The position numbers were made by a program, and so were the translations under genes. Of a stretch of DNA of 64,000 bases, positions 54,208 to 63,397 are shown piece by piece (position 1 is the stretch's first letter; each line of letters starts with the position of its first letter). Source of the DNA: Akkermansia biwaensis (lineage in GTDB: Bacteria; Verrucomicrobiota; Verrucomicrobiia; Verrucomicrobiales; Akkermansiaceae); NCBI RefSeq assembly GCF_026072915.1, contig NZ_AP025943.1, positions 310,001 to 374,000 on the forward strand, given 5' to 3'. The notes beneath the pieces are model-generated. The model worked only from the letters and a program-made list of their open reading frames with translations. It ran no database searches and was not told the origin of the DNA.

Positions 54208-55215
54208 ATGACCGATTCCTCCTCTCACGCCCCTTCCTCCCCCGATCCTTCCGCCACGCAGGAAGACGAAGCCCGCTTCGCCCCCAAGCCGGAACGGGAT
54301 GAAACAACCAGGGAAAAGGATGCGCCCCGCACTCCGAAAAAACGTTTGAAGACCCCGCTGGACGTCGTTTCCGAACACGCCGCGGAGGAAGACACGGCCC
54401 AGCAGGAAGAGGAGATCAAAAAGGCCAAGAGCGACGCCCTGTTCTGGAACCTGTGCCTGGGTCTCTTTGCCCTGATCGTCATCGGCGCGGGTTACATTGT
54501 TTATGAAAAATTTTCCCATCTTCCGGATCCGGTGAAGGATACGCGGGAAGAGCTGGAGGCCAGCCACGCCCTGCTCCTGAAAAAACAGGAACAGCTCAAG
54601 GATATACGGAACAAGACCGCTCCCAAGGAACAGCTTCTCAGCCTGCTGGATATTTCCGAAAAGACCGCGACCGATCTGGAAGAAACCCTGAAGTCCATCG
54701 AGAAGGAAAAAATGCGCGTTGCCGGCATCCGCGGAGAAATCCGCTCCTATTACGACCGCTACCGCCAGGCGGCCAGGGCCAAGGCACGCGGACGCAAATT
54801 CGACATCCTGAAAACCACTCACTCCGGAAAAACCTATCTGAACGTGGAAATTACGCGGGTGGAAAACGAATTCGTACGCATCCTGCATGAACAGGGCACC
54901 ACGTCCATCGCCGCCGGGGACCTTCCCGACGACATCCGAGAACTGCTGGCCTATGGAGACCCGCTGAACATCACGGCCATGAACCAGTCGGACGCCGCCC
55001 TCCAGAATCCCATCATCCGCAGGGATGCCTCTCCCTCTCCCGCTCCCCCCGTCCCCGCGTCCGCTCCGGAGAAAAAGAAAGTGGTGGTGAAGGACCTGGA
55101 CCCTCCCGCGGGCCCTCCCCGGATTGAAACGCCCACCAACACGGGAACATCCGACACACCCTCCTCCGGCGCCATCTGGGTGCCTCCGGCCCATTCTCCG
55201 CTGCCCCCCATGTAA
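54208..55215 (+). CDS. Membrane-spanning coiled-coil protein of unknown function
   Basis: 335 aa. A cytoplasmic, charged and Pro/Ser-rich N-terminus (about 1-80), one transmembrane helix (about 88-108), a coiled coil (about 118-195), a small globular part (about 200-255) and a Pro/Ala-rich end. The globular part (GRKFDILKTTHSGKTYLNVEITRVENEFVRILHEQG) looks like the SH3-like beta-barrel seen in some Verrucomicrobiota membrane proteins. No recognised family otherwise. Second gene of the operon with the lipoprotein, thioredoxin-like and zupT genes. Confidence 0.6.
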   Translation: MTDSSSHAPSSPDPSATQEDEARFAPKPERDETTREKDAPRTPKKRLKTPLDVVSEHAAEEDTAQQEEEIKKAKSDALFWNLCLGLFALIVIGAGYIVYEKFSHLPDPVKDTREELEASHALLLKKQEQLKDIRNKTAPKEQLLSLLDISEKTATDLEETLKSIEKEKMRVAGIRGEIRSYYDRYRQAARAKARGRKFDILKTTHSGKTYLNVEITRVENEFVRILHEQGTTSIAAGDLPDDIRELLAYGDPLNITAMNQSDAALQNPIIRRDASPSPAPPVPASAPEKKKVVVKDLDPPAGPPRIETPTNTGTSDTPSSGAIWVPPAHSPLPPM

Positions 55216-55230
55216 CGCTCTTTCAACATC

Positions 55231-56250
55231 ATGAATACATTCGCCTTGCCCATTGCAGCCGCACTCATTGCCGGTGCGGCCGTAGCTTCCGGAACGTGGA
55301 GCACCAACCCTGCGGAAGCCATGCAGCAGGCCGCCGCCCAAAAGAAGGGAGTCATGCTGGAATTCACCGGATCGGACTGGTGCGGCGCCTGCATTTCCCA
55401 GAAGACACAGGCTTTTTCCCTTCCGAAAGTGCAGGAGGCCATCGGCCGTTCCTTTATTCCCGTGGAACTGGACTTTCCGCGTAAAAAACAGCAGGATGAA
55501 CAGACCAGGGCAACCTTTAACTCCTACAAAAAATCCTACGATATCACCGGCTTTCCGTCCCTGATCTTCACGGACGCGCAGGGCAGGCCCGTCCACACCG
55601 TCGTGGGGTACGGCAACCCGGAACAGGTCATGAACGACACGGCCCAGGCGGAAAAGGCCCTTAAAGCCCAGCAGGAGCTGACAGACAAACTGGAAAGGAA
55701 GCTCTCCGACCAGGAACGCAGGGACACGCTTGCCCGGCTTTTAAATACGGTGCCGCAGTCCAGCATCCGGACTTTCTACAAACCGGCCTTCGAAGAACTG
55801 GCCGCGCTGGACCCGCAGGATACCACCGGCATCCGCGCCGCCCTGGAACGGAAAGAGCTGCTCAAAACCCAGTCCGCGGAAATGGTGCAAAACCTCAGGG
55901 AAAACAACTTTTACGCATTGGCTGCCAAAGAGCCCGACAAAGCCATCGCCATTCTGGACAATTCCCTGAAAAAGGAGGGCCTTCTTCCGGAAATCAGGCA
56001 GTCCCTTCTGCTGACCAAGGTACGCCTTCTCATCCAGCGGAACGAGGTGAATGAAGTGGAAGAAATCCTGAAAAGCGCCATCGCCCTTCTTCCGGACAGC
56101 GACGAAGGCCGCGCTTGCAGCAGGCTTCTGGCCGACCTCCCCAACATCAGGAAGGAGCGCGAGAACCTGAAGCCGGGAGAACAGCCGCCCCTGCCGCCCG
56201 GAGCCATTCCGGCCGCCAAATGCATCGTTCCGCCTGCCGCCAAGAAGTAA
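55231..56250 (+). CDS. Secreted thioredoxin-family protein with helical C-terminal extension
   Basis: 339 aa. Signal peptide (about 1-20). Thioredoxin-like domain (about 25-145) with the active site SDWCGACISQ (Cys51 and Cys54) and the cis-Pro in TGFPSLIF; such WCGxC sites are typical of DsbD-gamma-like and TlpA-like periplasmic thiol proteins. A long, alpha-helical TPR-like extension (about 150-310) follows. Probably a periplasmic disulfide reductase that keeps envelope cysteines reduced. Third gene of the operon before zupT; a redox/metal link is conceivable but unproven. Confidence 0.85.
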   Translation: MNTFALPIAAALIAGAAVASGTWSTNPAEAMQQAAAQKKGVMLEFTGSDWCGACISQKTQAFSLPKVQEAIGRSFIPVELDFPRKKQQDEQTRATFNSYKKSYDITGFPSLIFTDAQGRPVHTVVGYGNPEQVMNDTAQAEKALKAQQELTDKLERKLSDQERRDTLARLLNTVPQSSIRTFYKPAFEELAALDPQDTTGIRAALERKELLKTQSAEMVQNLRENNFYALAAKEPDKAIAILDNSLKKEGLLPEIRQSLLLTKVRLLIQRNEVNEVEEILKSAIALLPDSDEGRACSRLLADLPNIRKERENLKPGEQPPLPPGAIPAAKCIVPPAAKK

Positions 56251-56302
56251 TATTCCCGCTGCGGGAGCGCCGGACCGTTCCTCCGTTCCCGCAGTTCCTT
56301 CC

Positions 56303-57115
56303 ATGGACCTTTCCGCCAACCACATTCTCACCGTCTTTCTGCTGACGACGCTAGCAGGGCTTGCCACCGGCATAGGAGGTTTTATCGCCTTCTTCATGAA
56401 AAAGACGGACACGAAGGCGCTCACCTTCTCCCTGGGCTTCTCCGGCGGCGTGATGGTGTACATTTCCCTGGTGGAACTGCTGGGAGAGGCCCAACACCGC
56501 CTGATCGAGTTCAAAGGCCACACCGCAGGTTCCTGGATCGCGATCGCCGCCTTTTTCGGAGGAATCGCCGTGGCGGCGCTGATCGACTACCTGGTGCCGG
56601 AAGACGAAAACCCGCACGAAGCGCGCGGACCGGAAGACATCCACGGCAACGGCAATGGAGAATTCTCCTCCGCCAAGATCAAAAGGTCCGGCGTCCTGTT
56701 CGCCCTGGCCATCGGCATCCACAACTTTCCGGAAGGCATCGCCACCTTTGCCGCGGGTCTGGACTCTCTGACGCTGGGCACCTCCATCGCCCTGGCCGTG
56801 GCCGTGCACAACATCCCGGAAGGAATCGCCGTGGCCGTTCCTCTTTACTACGGCACGGGAAGCCGGAAAAAAGCCGTATTCTACTCCTTTCTGTCAGGCC
56901 TGGCGGAACCCGTCGGCGCGGCGATCGCGATGATCTTCCTGTTCCACTTCCTGACGCCCACGGTGCTCTCCGTCCTGTTTGCCTCCGTGGCCGGAATCAT
57001 GGTCTTTATTTCCTTTGACGAACTGCTGCCCATGGCGGAACGCTGGGGCCACCACCACATGTCCATCATAGGCATCATCGCCGGCATGCTGCTGATGGCC
57101 GTCGTCCTGGTCTGA
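56303..57115 (+). CDS. zupT: ZIP-family zinc transporter
   Basis: 270 aa with eight predicted helices. Imports Zn2+ and other divalent cations into the cytosol. Metal motifs HNFPEG (about residue 136) and HNIPEG (about 165) are conserved, as is the family start LAGLATGIGGF and the VYISLVELL helix. A His-poor, acidic loop (about 95-125) links helices 3 and 4. Length is standard for ZupT. Last gene of the operon; no zinc regulator (Zur) site is evident. Confidence 0.95.
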   Translation: MDLSANHILTVFLLTTLAGLATGIGGFIAFFMKKTDTKALTFSLGFSGGVMVYISLVELLGEAQHRLIEFKGHTAGSWIAIAAFFGGIAVAALIDYLVPEDENPHEARGPEDIHGNGNGEFSSAKIKRSGVLFALAIGIHNFPEGIATFAAGLDSLTLGTSIALAVAVHNIPEGIAVAVPLYYGTGSRKKAVFYSFLSGLAEPVGAAIAMIFLFHFLTPTVLSVLFASVAGIMVFISFDELLPMAERWGHHHMSIIGIIAGMLLMAVVLV

Positions 57116-57212
57116 TCCGGCGCGCTTTCCTCCCTTTCCGTGTCTTGGCAAGTCCGGCATTGAGCGTTCAGGAGCTTCCGGCGGTCAAAAACGGCAGTAC
57201 CCCCTGTCATTC

Positions 57213-58310
57213 ATGCCGGACGTCCCCATCTCCACCACCGCCACACCCGCACCCCTCCCTGCGCAGGCTTCGGCCTCCCCCCTTGAATACTGGAAAAAGG
57301 GATTCCTTCATTACGCAGAATTCCGGGGCTGCGCCTCCCGTCCGGAATTCTGGTGGTTCATGGCACTCCCCCTTCTGGCCCTGGTTCCGGCCCTGGCTGG
57401 CTACATCATTACGGACTGGCTGCATATCCCGGACAGGAGGGTAAGCGTTTACGGAGACGCCCTGACCATCCTCCTGTGGGCGGCGCTGGTGCTTCCCTGC
57501 CTGGCCGTCACGTTCAGACGCCTGCACGATACGGGCAGAAGCGGATTCTGGGCCCTCGTCCTCCTGCTTCCCTTCGGCCTCGGCCGCCTGTTCTTTTTCT
57601 ATCTGACTTTGAGCGAAAGCAAAACGGAAAACAACAAATACCGCGGGAACACTCCCGTACAGGCATCCGCGCCGCCGGAACAGGAACAGGCCGCCCAGCC
57701 GTTCACGCCCTTTTACCTTTACTGGCTCATCAGCCTGCGGAAGCTGACGACGACGGAGGGGCGGGCCTCCAGAGCGGAATTCTGGTCCTTCTTTCTTCTC
57801 TCCCTCTTCCTGTTCCTGCCGCTGGGGTACAACATGGTGGACTACGACAGCACAGTCCTGCATCCGTATTTTTCCCCTTCCCGTGAAATCCTGCTTTACA
57901 TCACCCAGCCGCAGGACGCCCTGATCCTGCTGGCCCATGCCTGCTTCAACCCCACTTTTTACTTCTTTTACCAGTCCGGTGACCTCAGCACACTTTCCCT
58001 GGAACTGCTGATCGGCGTGGCGGGATTCAACATACTGTTCAACGCCGCGGCGGCCACGCGCCGCCTGCACGACGGCAACCTGAGCGGCCAATTCATCCTC
58101 ATCCCCTTCTGCATTTTCATCATTTCCGTTCTGCTCATTATCCTGCTGCGCGTGATTCCGGGGGACATGGCCCCGTACCTGCCCTACGTGACGCTGTGCA
58201 CCGACCTGATGGACCAGCTTTCCATCCTGTTCCTGGCCATGATGCTGATCAAGGGAACACCCGGACCGAACAGGTACGGCATCCTTCCGCAAAAAATAAC
58301 CGTATCCTGA
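57213..58310 (+). CDS. Membrane protein with two DUF805 domains
   Basis: 365 aa. Two copies of the DUF805 module: the first (about 25-140) with RPEFWWFMALPLL and FRRLHDTGRSGFW, the second (about 175-350) with RAEFWSFFLLSLF and TRRLHDGNLSGQF. Each has the Arg-x-x-Phe-Trp and RRLHD signatures and several helices; DUF805 proteins are small inner-membrane proteins of unknown role. Tandem duplication in one chain is less common. The stop coincides with one arm of a hairpin that ends the opposing pfkA transcript. Confidence 0.85.
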   Translation: MPDVPISTTATPAPLPAQASASPLEYWKKGFLHYAEFRGCASRPEFWWFMALPLLALVPALAGYIITDWLHIPDRRVSVYGDALTILLWAALVLPCLAVTFRRLHDTGRSGFWALVLLLPFGLGRLFFFYLTLSESKTENNKYRGNTPVQASAPPEQEQAAQPFTPFYLYWLISLRKLTTTEGRASRAEFWSFFLLSLFLFLPLGYNMVDYDSTVLHPYFSPSREILLYITQPQDALILLAHACFNPTFYFFYQSGDLSTLSLELLIGVAGFNILFNAAAATRRLHDGNLSGQFILIPFCIFIISVLLIILLRVIPGDMAPYLPYVTLCTDLMDQLSILFLAMMLIKGTPGPNRYGILPQKITVS

Positions 58311-58326
58311 AATCCAGGATACGGCT
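58294..58326 (-). terminator. Rho-independent terminator after pfkA
   Basis: CCGTATCCTG (58301-58310) and CAGGATACGG (58316-58325) pair over 10 bp. On the minus strand it is followed by TTATTTTTT, a good terminator for pfkA, and its far arm overlaps the end of the DUF805 gene. Confidence 0.88.
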
Positions 58327-58359
58327 GAAGAATGAAAAAACGGCCATGGAGATGCGGCG

Positions 58360-59439
58360 TCAATCGCCGAAGCAGACGCCCAGGTCGCGGGCCGTACGCA
58401 CCATCTGGCAGTCCGGGTCCACCAGCTTGAGGGTCTTCACGGCCTCTTCAATGGGAACGGCAACCATCTGGGTTCCCCTGAGGGCAACCATGTAGCTGAA
58501 CTTTTTGCGTTCCACCAGCTCCACGGCGTAACTGCCGAAGCGCACGCCCAGAATGCGGTCGTAAGCGCACGGAGAGCCGCCGCGCTGGATGTGGCCCAGA
58601 ACACAGGAGCGGGTTTCAATGCCCGTGGCTTCCTCCAGTTTCTTGGAGATCACCTTGCCAATGCCTCCCAGACGAACTTCCCCCTGGGTTTTCTCGTTCA
58701 GGAGCACCAGTTCGTCCGCCAGGCGAGCGCCTTCGGAAACTACCACAAGAATTTCGCGCTGCCCCGCGGCCTTGCGGGCCTTGATGCATTCCACCACATT
58801 TTCCAGGGAGAACGGGATTTCCGGCAAAAGAATGACATCCGCGCTGCCCGCGATGCCCCCTTCCAGGGCAATCCATCCGGCATGGCGACCCATCACTTCC
58901 ACCACCATCATGCGCTGGTGCGCGTTGGCGGTGGTTTCCAGACGGTCCAGGGATTCGGATACGATAGCCACGGCACTGTTGAAGCCGAAGGTCACGTCCG
59001 TGGCGCCCAGATCGTTGTCAATGGTTTTCGGCACGCCTACGACGGGCAGGCCGATTTCAGCGAGAAGAAGGGCTGTGGACTGGGAGCCGTCACCGCCTAC
59101 CACGATCAGGGCGTCCAGCCCCAGGCGCTTGACGGTGGCCTTCGTCTTTTCCAGAACGGCCGGTTCGATTTCCCCCTTCTGGCCCACGCCCACCTTGATG
59201 GCGAAGTTCCCCTTGTTCACGGTCCCCAGAATGGTACCGCCCTTGGCGCGCAGACCGCGGCACCCGGCAGGGGTCAGCCATTCAAAACGGTCATCTCCTT
59301 CTTCGGAGAGAAGTCCTTCAAACCCATCGTAAAAACCCACGACGTTCCATCCACGGCGGGATGCCGCGCCGACAACGCCTTCAATGACTGCGTTCAGGCC
59401 GGGACAGTCCCCGCCGCTATTCAAAACACCAATATTCAT
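58360..59439 (-). CDS. pfkA: 6-phosphofructokinase (mixed ATP/PPi signature)
   Basis: 359 aa. Makes fructose-1,6-bisphosphate in glycolysis. Residues 115-119 read GGDGS, the ATP-type glycine loop, whereas residues 137-143 read PKTIDND, where Lys in place of Gly is typical of PPi-dependent enzymes and of the long group III PFKs. Active-site Asp and Arg in this block and MGRHAGWIALEGG are present. So donor use cannot be decided by sequence; group III includes both ATP and PPi enzymes. Single-gene transcript with its own terminator. Confidence 0.93.
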   Translation of the reverse strand: MNIGVLNSGGDCPGLNAVIEGVVGAASRRGWNVVGFYDGFEGLLSEEGDDRFEWLTPAGCRGLRAKGGTILGTVNKGNFAIKVGVGQKGEIEPAVLEKTKATVKRLGLDALIVVGGDGSQSTALLLAEIGLPVVGVPKTIDNDLGATDVTFGFNSAVAIVSESLDRLETTANAHQRMMVVEVMGRHAGWIALEGGIAGSADVILLPEIPFSLENVVECIKARKAAGQREILVVVSEGARLADELVLLNEKTQGEVRLGGIGKVISKKLEEATGIETRSCVLGHIQRGGSPCAYDRILGVRFGSYAVELVERKKFSYMVALRGTQMVAVPIEEAVKTLKLVDPDCQMVRTARDLGVCFGD

Positions 59440-59483
59440 ATGCGGTGCCCCTTATAGCAGAAAATTCCGGAGGCGTCCACTTC

Positions 59484-60455
59484 CTATCGCTTTTCTGTCC
59501 CAGATTTCACAGGAAGCTGGACGAACTCCTTGGGATCCTTCATGTCCATCCCGGAGGCCTGCCAGTTTTCCCACACGCGCCAGCCGGTATTCAGCATCTG
59601 GCGTGCCAGGGAATAGCGTTCTCCGGTACCGAGCACCGCGATGATCATGCGCTGGGGATAAATCACTTCCGTCCCGGTCTGGGGACTGCGACGGGCGATG
59701 GCGTTCCGCGTGGCGCTGAGCAGCAGGCATTGTCCGGCGGCGCGGGAGGAGCCCGCCTTGATGCCGTCCACGCCGGGAGTGCTCATCATCTTGTTGTTGT
59801 TGGAAATATCATACATCGTCGTCCCCTTGGTCTGGGACTGGACGCCGATGCGGCGGCTGGCCTGGGAGACGATGTAGCAAAAAGCGGGATTCTGCATGCT
59901 GTACATGCCCAGCAGGGCCATGTCCAGGGCGCAGGATGTGGAAACGGCATTGCCGGCGTCCAGGCCGTGGGGAGCGGTGAAGCGCGTCTTGGTCATTCTG
60001 AGGGAACGGGCCAAATTGTTCATTTCCGACACAAAGGCGGCAATGGGAGTGCCGCTGCCCCGGCGGGACACCAGGTCACGGCCCACAAAGGAGGCGATCG
60101 TCAGGGCGGAGACATTGTCCGACCCCAGCAGGGTGGAATACAGGGCATCCCGCAGCGTCAGGCGGTCGCCGGGCTGAAGGTCCATGGGGTTCCCGGCGCG
60201 GAGGCCGAACGCCTCCTGGGGAACGGTAATGAACGTATCCAGGGGAAGGCGCGTGCGGGTCACCCAGTCCAGGGTCACCATGGCGGTAGCCACCTGGGAG
60301 AGGCTGGCCACGGGCCTTCTGGCTTCCGCGTTGGAACTGAAAAGAAGCTTGCCGGAATTGGCTTCAATGGCGATGTAGCTGGGCTTTTCCTGCGCCTGGG
60401 CGGAAAACTGGAACGCGCAGGCCAGCGTCAGAAGAAATGCAGATAACTTTTTCAT
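59484..60455 (-). CDS. S11 D-alanyl-D-alanine carboxypeptidase homologue lacking the catalytic lysine
   Basis: 323 aa from the ATG at 60455. Signal peptide MKKLSAFLLTLACAFQFSAQAQ. Body has the PBP5-like fold marks: the SxxK site is SLSQ (Ser51, Gln54, codon CAG), the SxN site is SDN (111-113), and the KTG site is KAG (Lys231). The general-base Lys of SxxK is therefore lost, which should abolish normal D,D-carboxypeptidase and penicillin binding. It may be a structural or regulatory homologue. Neighbours: pfkA after and a thioredoxin-like gene before (divergent). Confidence 0.85.
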   Translation of the reverse strand: MKKLSAFLLTLACAFQFSAQAQEKPSYIAIEANSGKLLFSSNAEARRPVASLSQVATAMVTLDWVTRTRLPLDTFITVPQEAFGLRAGNPMDLQPGDRLTLRDALYSTLLGSDNVSALTIASFVGRDLVSRRGSGTPIAAFVSEMNNLARSLRMTKTRFTAPHGLDAGNAVSTSCALDMALLGMYSMQNPAFCYIVSQASRRIGVQSQTKGTTMYDISNNNKMMSTPGVDGIKAGSSRAAGQCLLLSATRNAIARRSPQTGTEVIYPQRMIIAVLGTGERYSLARQMLNTGWRVWENWQASGMDMKDPKEFVQLPVKSGTEKR

Positions 60456-60635
60456 GGCAGGACCGGCGGGATAGTGCCCGTTCTCCCCCCGTTTGAAAAG
60501 TCTAAAATATTTTCCGTCCATCACTTATATGTCATGACACGGAAAAACGCATTGACCTTTCAACGGCTATCCTATTTGTTGGAGGAAGCCGCTTCCCTCA
60601 AAAAAAGGCTTTCCTCCACCACCGCCCCAGAAACC

Positions 60636-61052
60636 ATGACCAGCATTCAATTATTCCACAGCCGGGACTGTCCGGGAAACACCCTGCACGCCAATATCCT
60701 CCGGGCTTTGGAAAATCTGGACCGGAACATCCCGGTGGAACAGGTGGAAGCCGGGCCGGAACATGACGGCGGGCCGCTGCCCGCTCTTGCCGTCAACGGC
60801 CGCATCGTCGTCTCCGGCGTGGAACCCACCGTCCGTGAACTGGAACTGCTCCTTGCCGATCATCTGGACGAAGACGGAAATTCTCCCTGCGGCTCTTGCG
60901 ATTCCTGCGGCATGGAATGCGGCGGATGCCACGGAGCGGAAGGATGTCCCGGGTGCGAAAACGGAAAAACGCCCGGCAGCCTGGCCGGAAAAATCATCGG
61001 TTTCGTCATTCTGCTCATCATCCTGTTCACGGCGGTGAAAATCCTTTCCTAA
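60636..61052 (+). CDS. Thioredoxin-like protein with cysteine-rich cluster and membrane helix
   Basis: 138 aa from the ATG at 60636, which starts a thioredoxin/glutaredoxin-like fold: MTSIQLFHSRDCPGN (a DCPxN rather than CxxC site). In-frame ATGs at 60534 and 60474 are possible. Residues about 89-112 hold eight cysteines spaced as CGSCDSCGMECGGC and CPGC, resembling a metal or Fe-S binding cluster. A single C-terminal helix (about 118-135) anchors it. Role unknown: perhaps redox sensing or metal handling at the membrane. Confidence 0.6.
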   Translation: MTSIQLFHSRDCPGNTLHANILRALENLDRNIPVEQVEAGPEHDGGPLPALAVNGRIVVSGVEPTVRELELLLADHLDEDGNSPCGSCDSCGMECGGCHGAEGCPGCENGKTPGSLAGKIIGFVILLIILFTAVKILS

Positions 61053-61258
61053 CACCGCGCTCCTATAAACGCGGCATGGGCCGCCTTCCCGGCGGCCCAT
61101 GCTCCGGGTCTCAGGCTTCCATGCGCTGCGGCGGCAAGCCCCCCTGGAATCATGGCCTGCGACGGCACCGGGCGCAGCGGCCTGCGGCTTTTTCCAGCCC
61201 GTATGCGCGGTCTCGATAATTTCTTGAATTTCCCCTGCACACATCACACAGTAATGCC

Positions 61259-61510
61259 ATGCGTTCCTTCTTCGGTTCCATTCTTCTGATTCTGGTCCTG
61301 GCCGCCCTGGGCGCCACGATCTACTATCACTGGTCCACCAACTCCCATCTGGAATTCGAACTCCGCCATCCGGACGAACCGGAAAAGACCACCCAGGTGA
61401 TCAACATGGGAAAACGCGCCGCAGTCCTCCAGCCGGCTGCCGCTCCGGCCCCGTCCGTTCCTCCGGCGGAGGATGAGTTCATTCCGGACGCGGTTCCCGT
61501 GCCCGAATAA
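61259..61510 (+). CDS. Small membrane-anchored protein
   Basis: 83 aa. One transmembrane helix (about 3-25), then a short polar tail with Pro/Ala-rich end. No motif recognised. pdxA starts 23 nt after the stop, so the two are likely cotranscribed. Small size makes the call moderate. Confidence 0.5.
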   Translation: MRSFFGSILLILVLAALGATIYYHWSTNSHLEFELRHPDEPEKTTQVINMGKRAAVLQPAAAPAPSVPPAEDEFIPDAVPVPE

Positions 61511-61533
61511 TTTTTTCCTCCCCCCATTCTCCC

Positions 61534-62403
61534 ATGAAACCGGTCATCGGATATACCCTGGGCGACCAGGCGGGCATAGGCCCGGAAGTGGTCGCCGCCG
61601 CCTTGTCCTCCGGAGAACTTCCGGCGGAAGCGGAATACCGGCTCATCGGACGCCGGGAGAACGTCCGCATGGGCAGGCCGAATCCGGAATCCGCCCGCCA
61701 TGCCTTTGAACATCTGGAACAGGCGGCTCAGGCGCTCCGGGAAGGAGTCATCGACGCCGTCGTGACCGCTCCCGTATGCAAGGAAACGCTGCACGGCGCG
61801 GGATTCCGCTGGCCGGGGCAGACGGAATTTTTCGCAGAACGCCTGGAAACGAAGAATTACGCCATGTGCCTGACCGGGAAAAAGTTGACGGTGGGCCTGG
61901 CGACCATCCACATCTCCCTGCAAAGCGTCCCCTCCCTGCTGAATACGGAGGAGCTGGTCCGCATCGGAATGCTGCTGAAAGATTTCTGCCGCCGCAAAGG
62001 CATTTCCAGGCCGCGCATCGCCCTGGCGGCACTGAACCCCCATGCGGGGGAGCACGGCGCCTTCGGCAACGAGGATGAATCCATCATCTTACCGGCCGTG
62101 GAGCGGCTGAAGGAATTATGCCCGGAAGCCCTGTTTGAAGGCCCTTCCGTTCCCGACTGCGTGTACCGGGAGGCGGCGGAAGGGCTTTATGACGCCGTGC
62201 TGGCCCCCTACCACGACCAAGGACTGATTCCCCTGAAGCTGGTGGACTTCCACACCGCCGTCAACGTCACGCTGGGCCTTCCGCGCCCCCGCCTGAGCCC
62301 GGACCACGGCACCGCCTTCAACCTGGCTGGCACCGGAAAGGCCAGCCCGTCCAGCACCATCCACGCCTTCCAGCTGGCTGTCCGGATGGCCTCGGCGCGC
62401 TAA
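61534..62403 (+). CDS. pdxA: 4-hydroxythreonine-4-phosphate dehydrogenase
   Basis: 289 aa, slightly shorter than the 320-330 aa norm. Catalyses an NAD-dependent step of pyridoxal-5'-phosphate synthesis. Family landmarks: GYTLGDQAGIGPEVVA at the start, TAPVCKETL, the metal His in IHISLQ, LNPHAGE, YHDQGLIPLK and SPDHGTAFNLAGTGKA. The stop overlaps the 3' end of the minus-strand gene by 4 nt. The protein lacks part of the segment between the first strands compared with E. coli PdxA, but the active site is complete. PLP feeds enzymes such as avtA and the SHMT-like protein. Confidence 0.92.
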   Translation: MKPVIGYTLGDQAGIGPEVVAAALSSGELPAEAEYRLIGRRENVRMGRPNPESARHAFEHLEQAAQALREGVIDAVVTAPVCKETLHGAGFRWPGQTEFFAERLETKNYAMCLTGKKLTVGLATIHISLQSVPSLLNTEELVRIGMLLKDFCRRKGISRPRIALAALNPHAGEHGAFGNEDESIILPAVERLKELCPEALFEGPSVPDCVYREAAEGLYDAVLAPYHDQGLIPLKLVDFHTAVNVTLGLPRPRLSPDHGTAFNLAGTGKASPSSTIHAFQLAVRMASAR

Positions 62404-63365
62404 CGACCGCTTTCCCGGAGCGCCTTTTCCCTCCACAGCCGCGCGATTTTCTCCGGAGTCTCTATCCAGTAATACCGGCTCGTTTCATCGATAATGGGAG
62501 TTCCGTCCTCTTCCTCCCTTCTTTCGTCCATCATGAAGAGGGCTGCGACAATCATATCCGCCATGGTATGTTCCAGAAACTCGTGCCCGTGCTCCTGCTT
62601 CACGATCCAGGCCCATTGCTCCGGTGTCAGGGAAGGCAACCTGGATAATCGTTCCGCTTCCTCCACTCTCTTGTCCGCATGTTCCCGGATTAATTGAACA
62701 CGTCTCTCCCGGCAGGCACGGGTCAATGTTCCGTACAGCAATTCCATGACCCGGCCGTTCAGGCAATATTCCAGCGCCTTTTCCACACAGCCGTTGCAGA
62801 TGGGATCATGATCCATATTGTAGAAGAGGGAATTCCCGGGATCCAATTTCCAGGCCACCAGCTTTTCATAGGAATCTCCGTCCGGAGAAGAAGGCAGGGG
62901 CAGCGAAGCCCCGGCGATGAAGTCATCCAGGGAATCCACAGCCGCTTTGGATGCCAGCAACAGCCTGCGTAGCGCAGCCATTGCCTTTTCCGCTTCGTGA
63001 TGGGAAATAACCCCTTCTTCTTCCAGTCTGAACAGAGAAACAAGCTTATCCTGTCCATTCTTTCCCTTGTCCGTCAACTCCTTTTTAAAACTCTTCATTT
63101 CAAATTCAGCCATTTGGTACCATTCGTGCGGTGTCGGCGCGCCGGACATGATAGCCTCCCTCCACAGCTTTTCCTGTTTGTCAGCCTCCTTGTTCAACTC
63201 TTCCGTGACTTCCCTGCAAGATGCGGCATCCTTGACCCGGGTGCCGACCATCTCCAGGGCTTTGGAAAATGCGTCGCTTGTCACCACGTCCACCGTCCGG
63301 ACACCTGCCGCCGCATGAATTCCACATACTGCCCAGCACAGAAAAATAATCCGTAAAAAATTCAT
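62400..63365 (-). CDS. Secreted helical protein of unknown function (paralogue 1)
   Basis: 321 aa from the ATG at 63365. Signal peptide MNFLRIIFLCWAVCGIHAAAG. Almost all alpha-helical and charged. Characteristic segments: LPLPSSPDGDSYEKLVAWK (about 165-183), LIREHADKRVEEAERLSRLPSLTPEQW split at about 240-265 and a C-terminal RYYWIETPEKIARLW. The same segments occur in the next gene, so they are paralogues in tandem. No known family; possibly a lineage-specific Akkermansia protein. Position next to pdxA is convergent. Confidence 0.65.
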   Translation of the reverse strand: MNFLRIIFLCWAVCGIHAAAGVRTVDVVTSDAFSKALEMVGTRVKDAASCREVTEELNKEADKQEKLWREAIMSGAPTPHEWYQMAEFEMKSFKKELTDKGKNGQDKLVSLFRLEEEGVISHHEAEKAMAALRRLLLASKAAVDSLDDFIAGASLPLPSSPDGDSYEKLVAWKLDPGNSLFYNMDHDPICNGCVEKALEYCLNGRVMELLYGTLTRACRERRVQLIREHADKRVEEAERLSRLPSLTPEQWAWIVKQEHGHEFLEHTMADMIVAALFMMDERREEEDGTPIIDETSRYYWIETPEKIARLWREKALRESGR

Positions 63366-63397
63366 GGCGGCACAGAATAATGGAACCGCCGGCGGCA

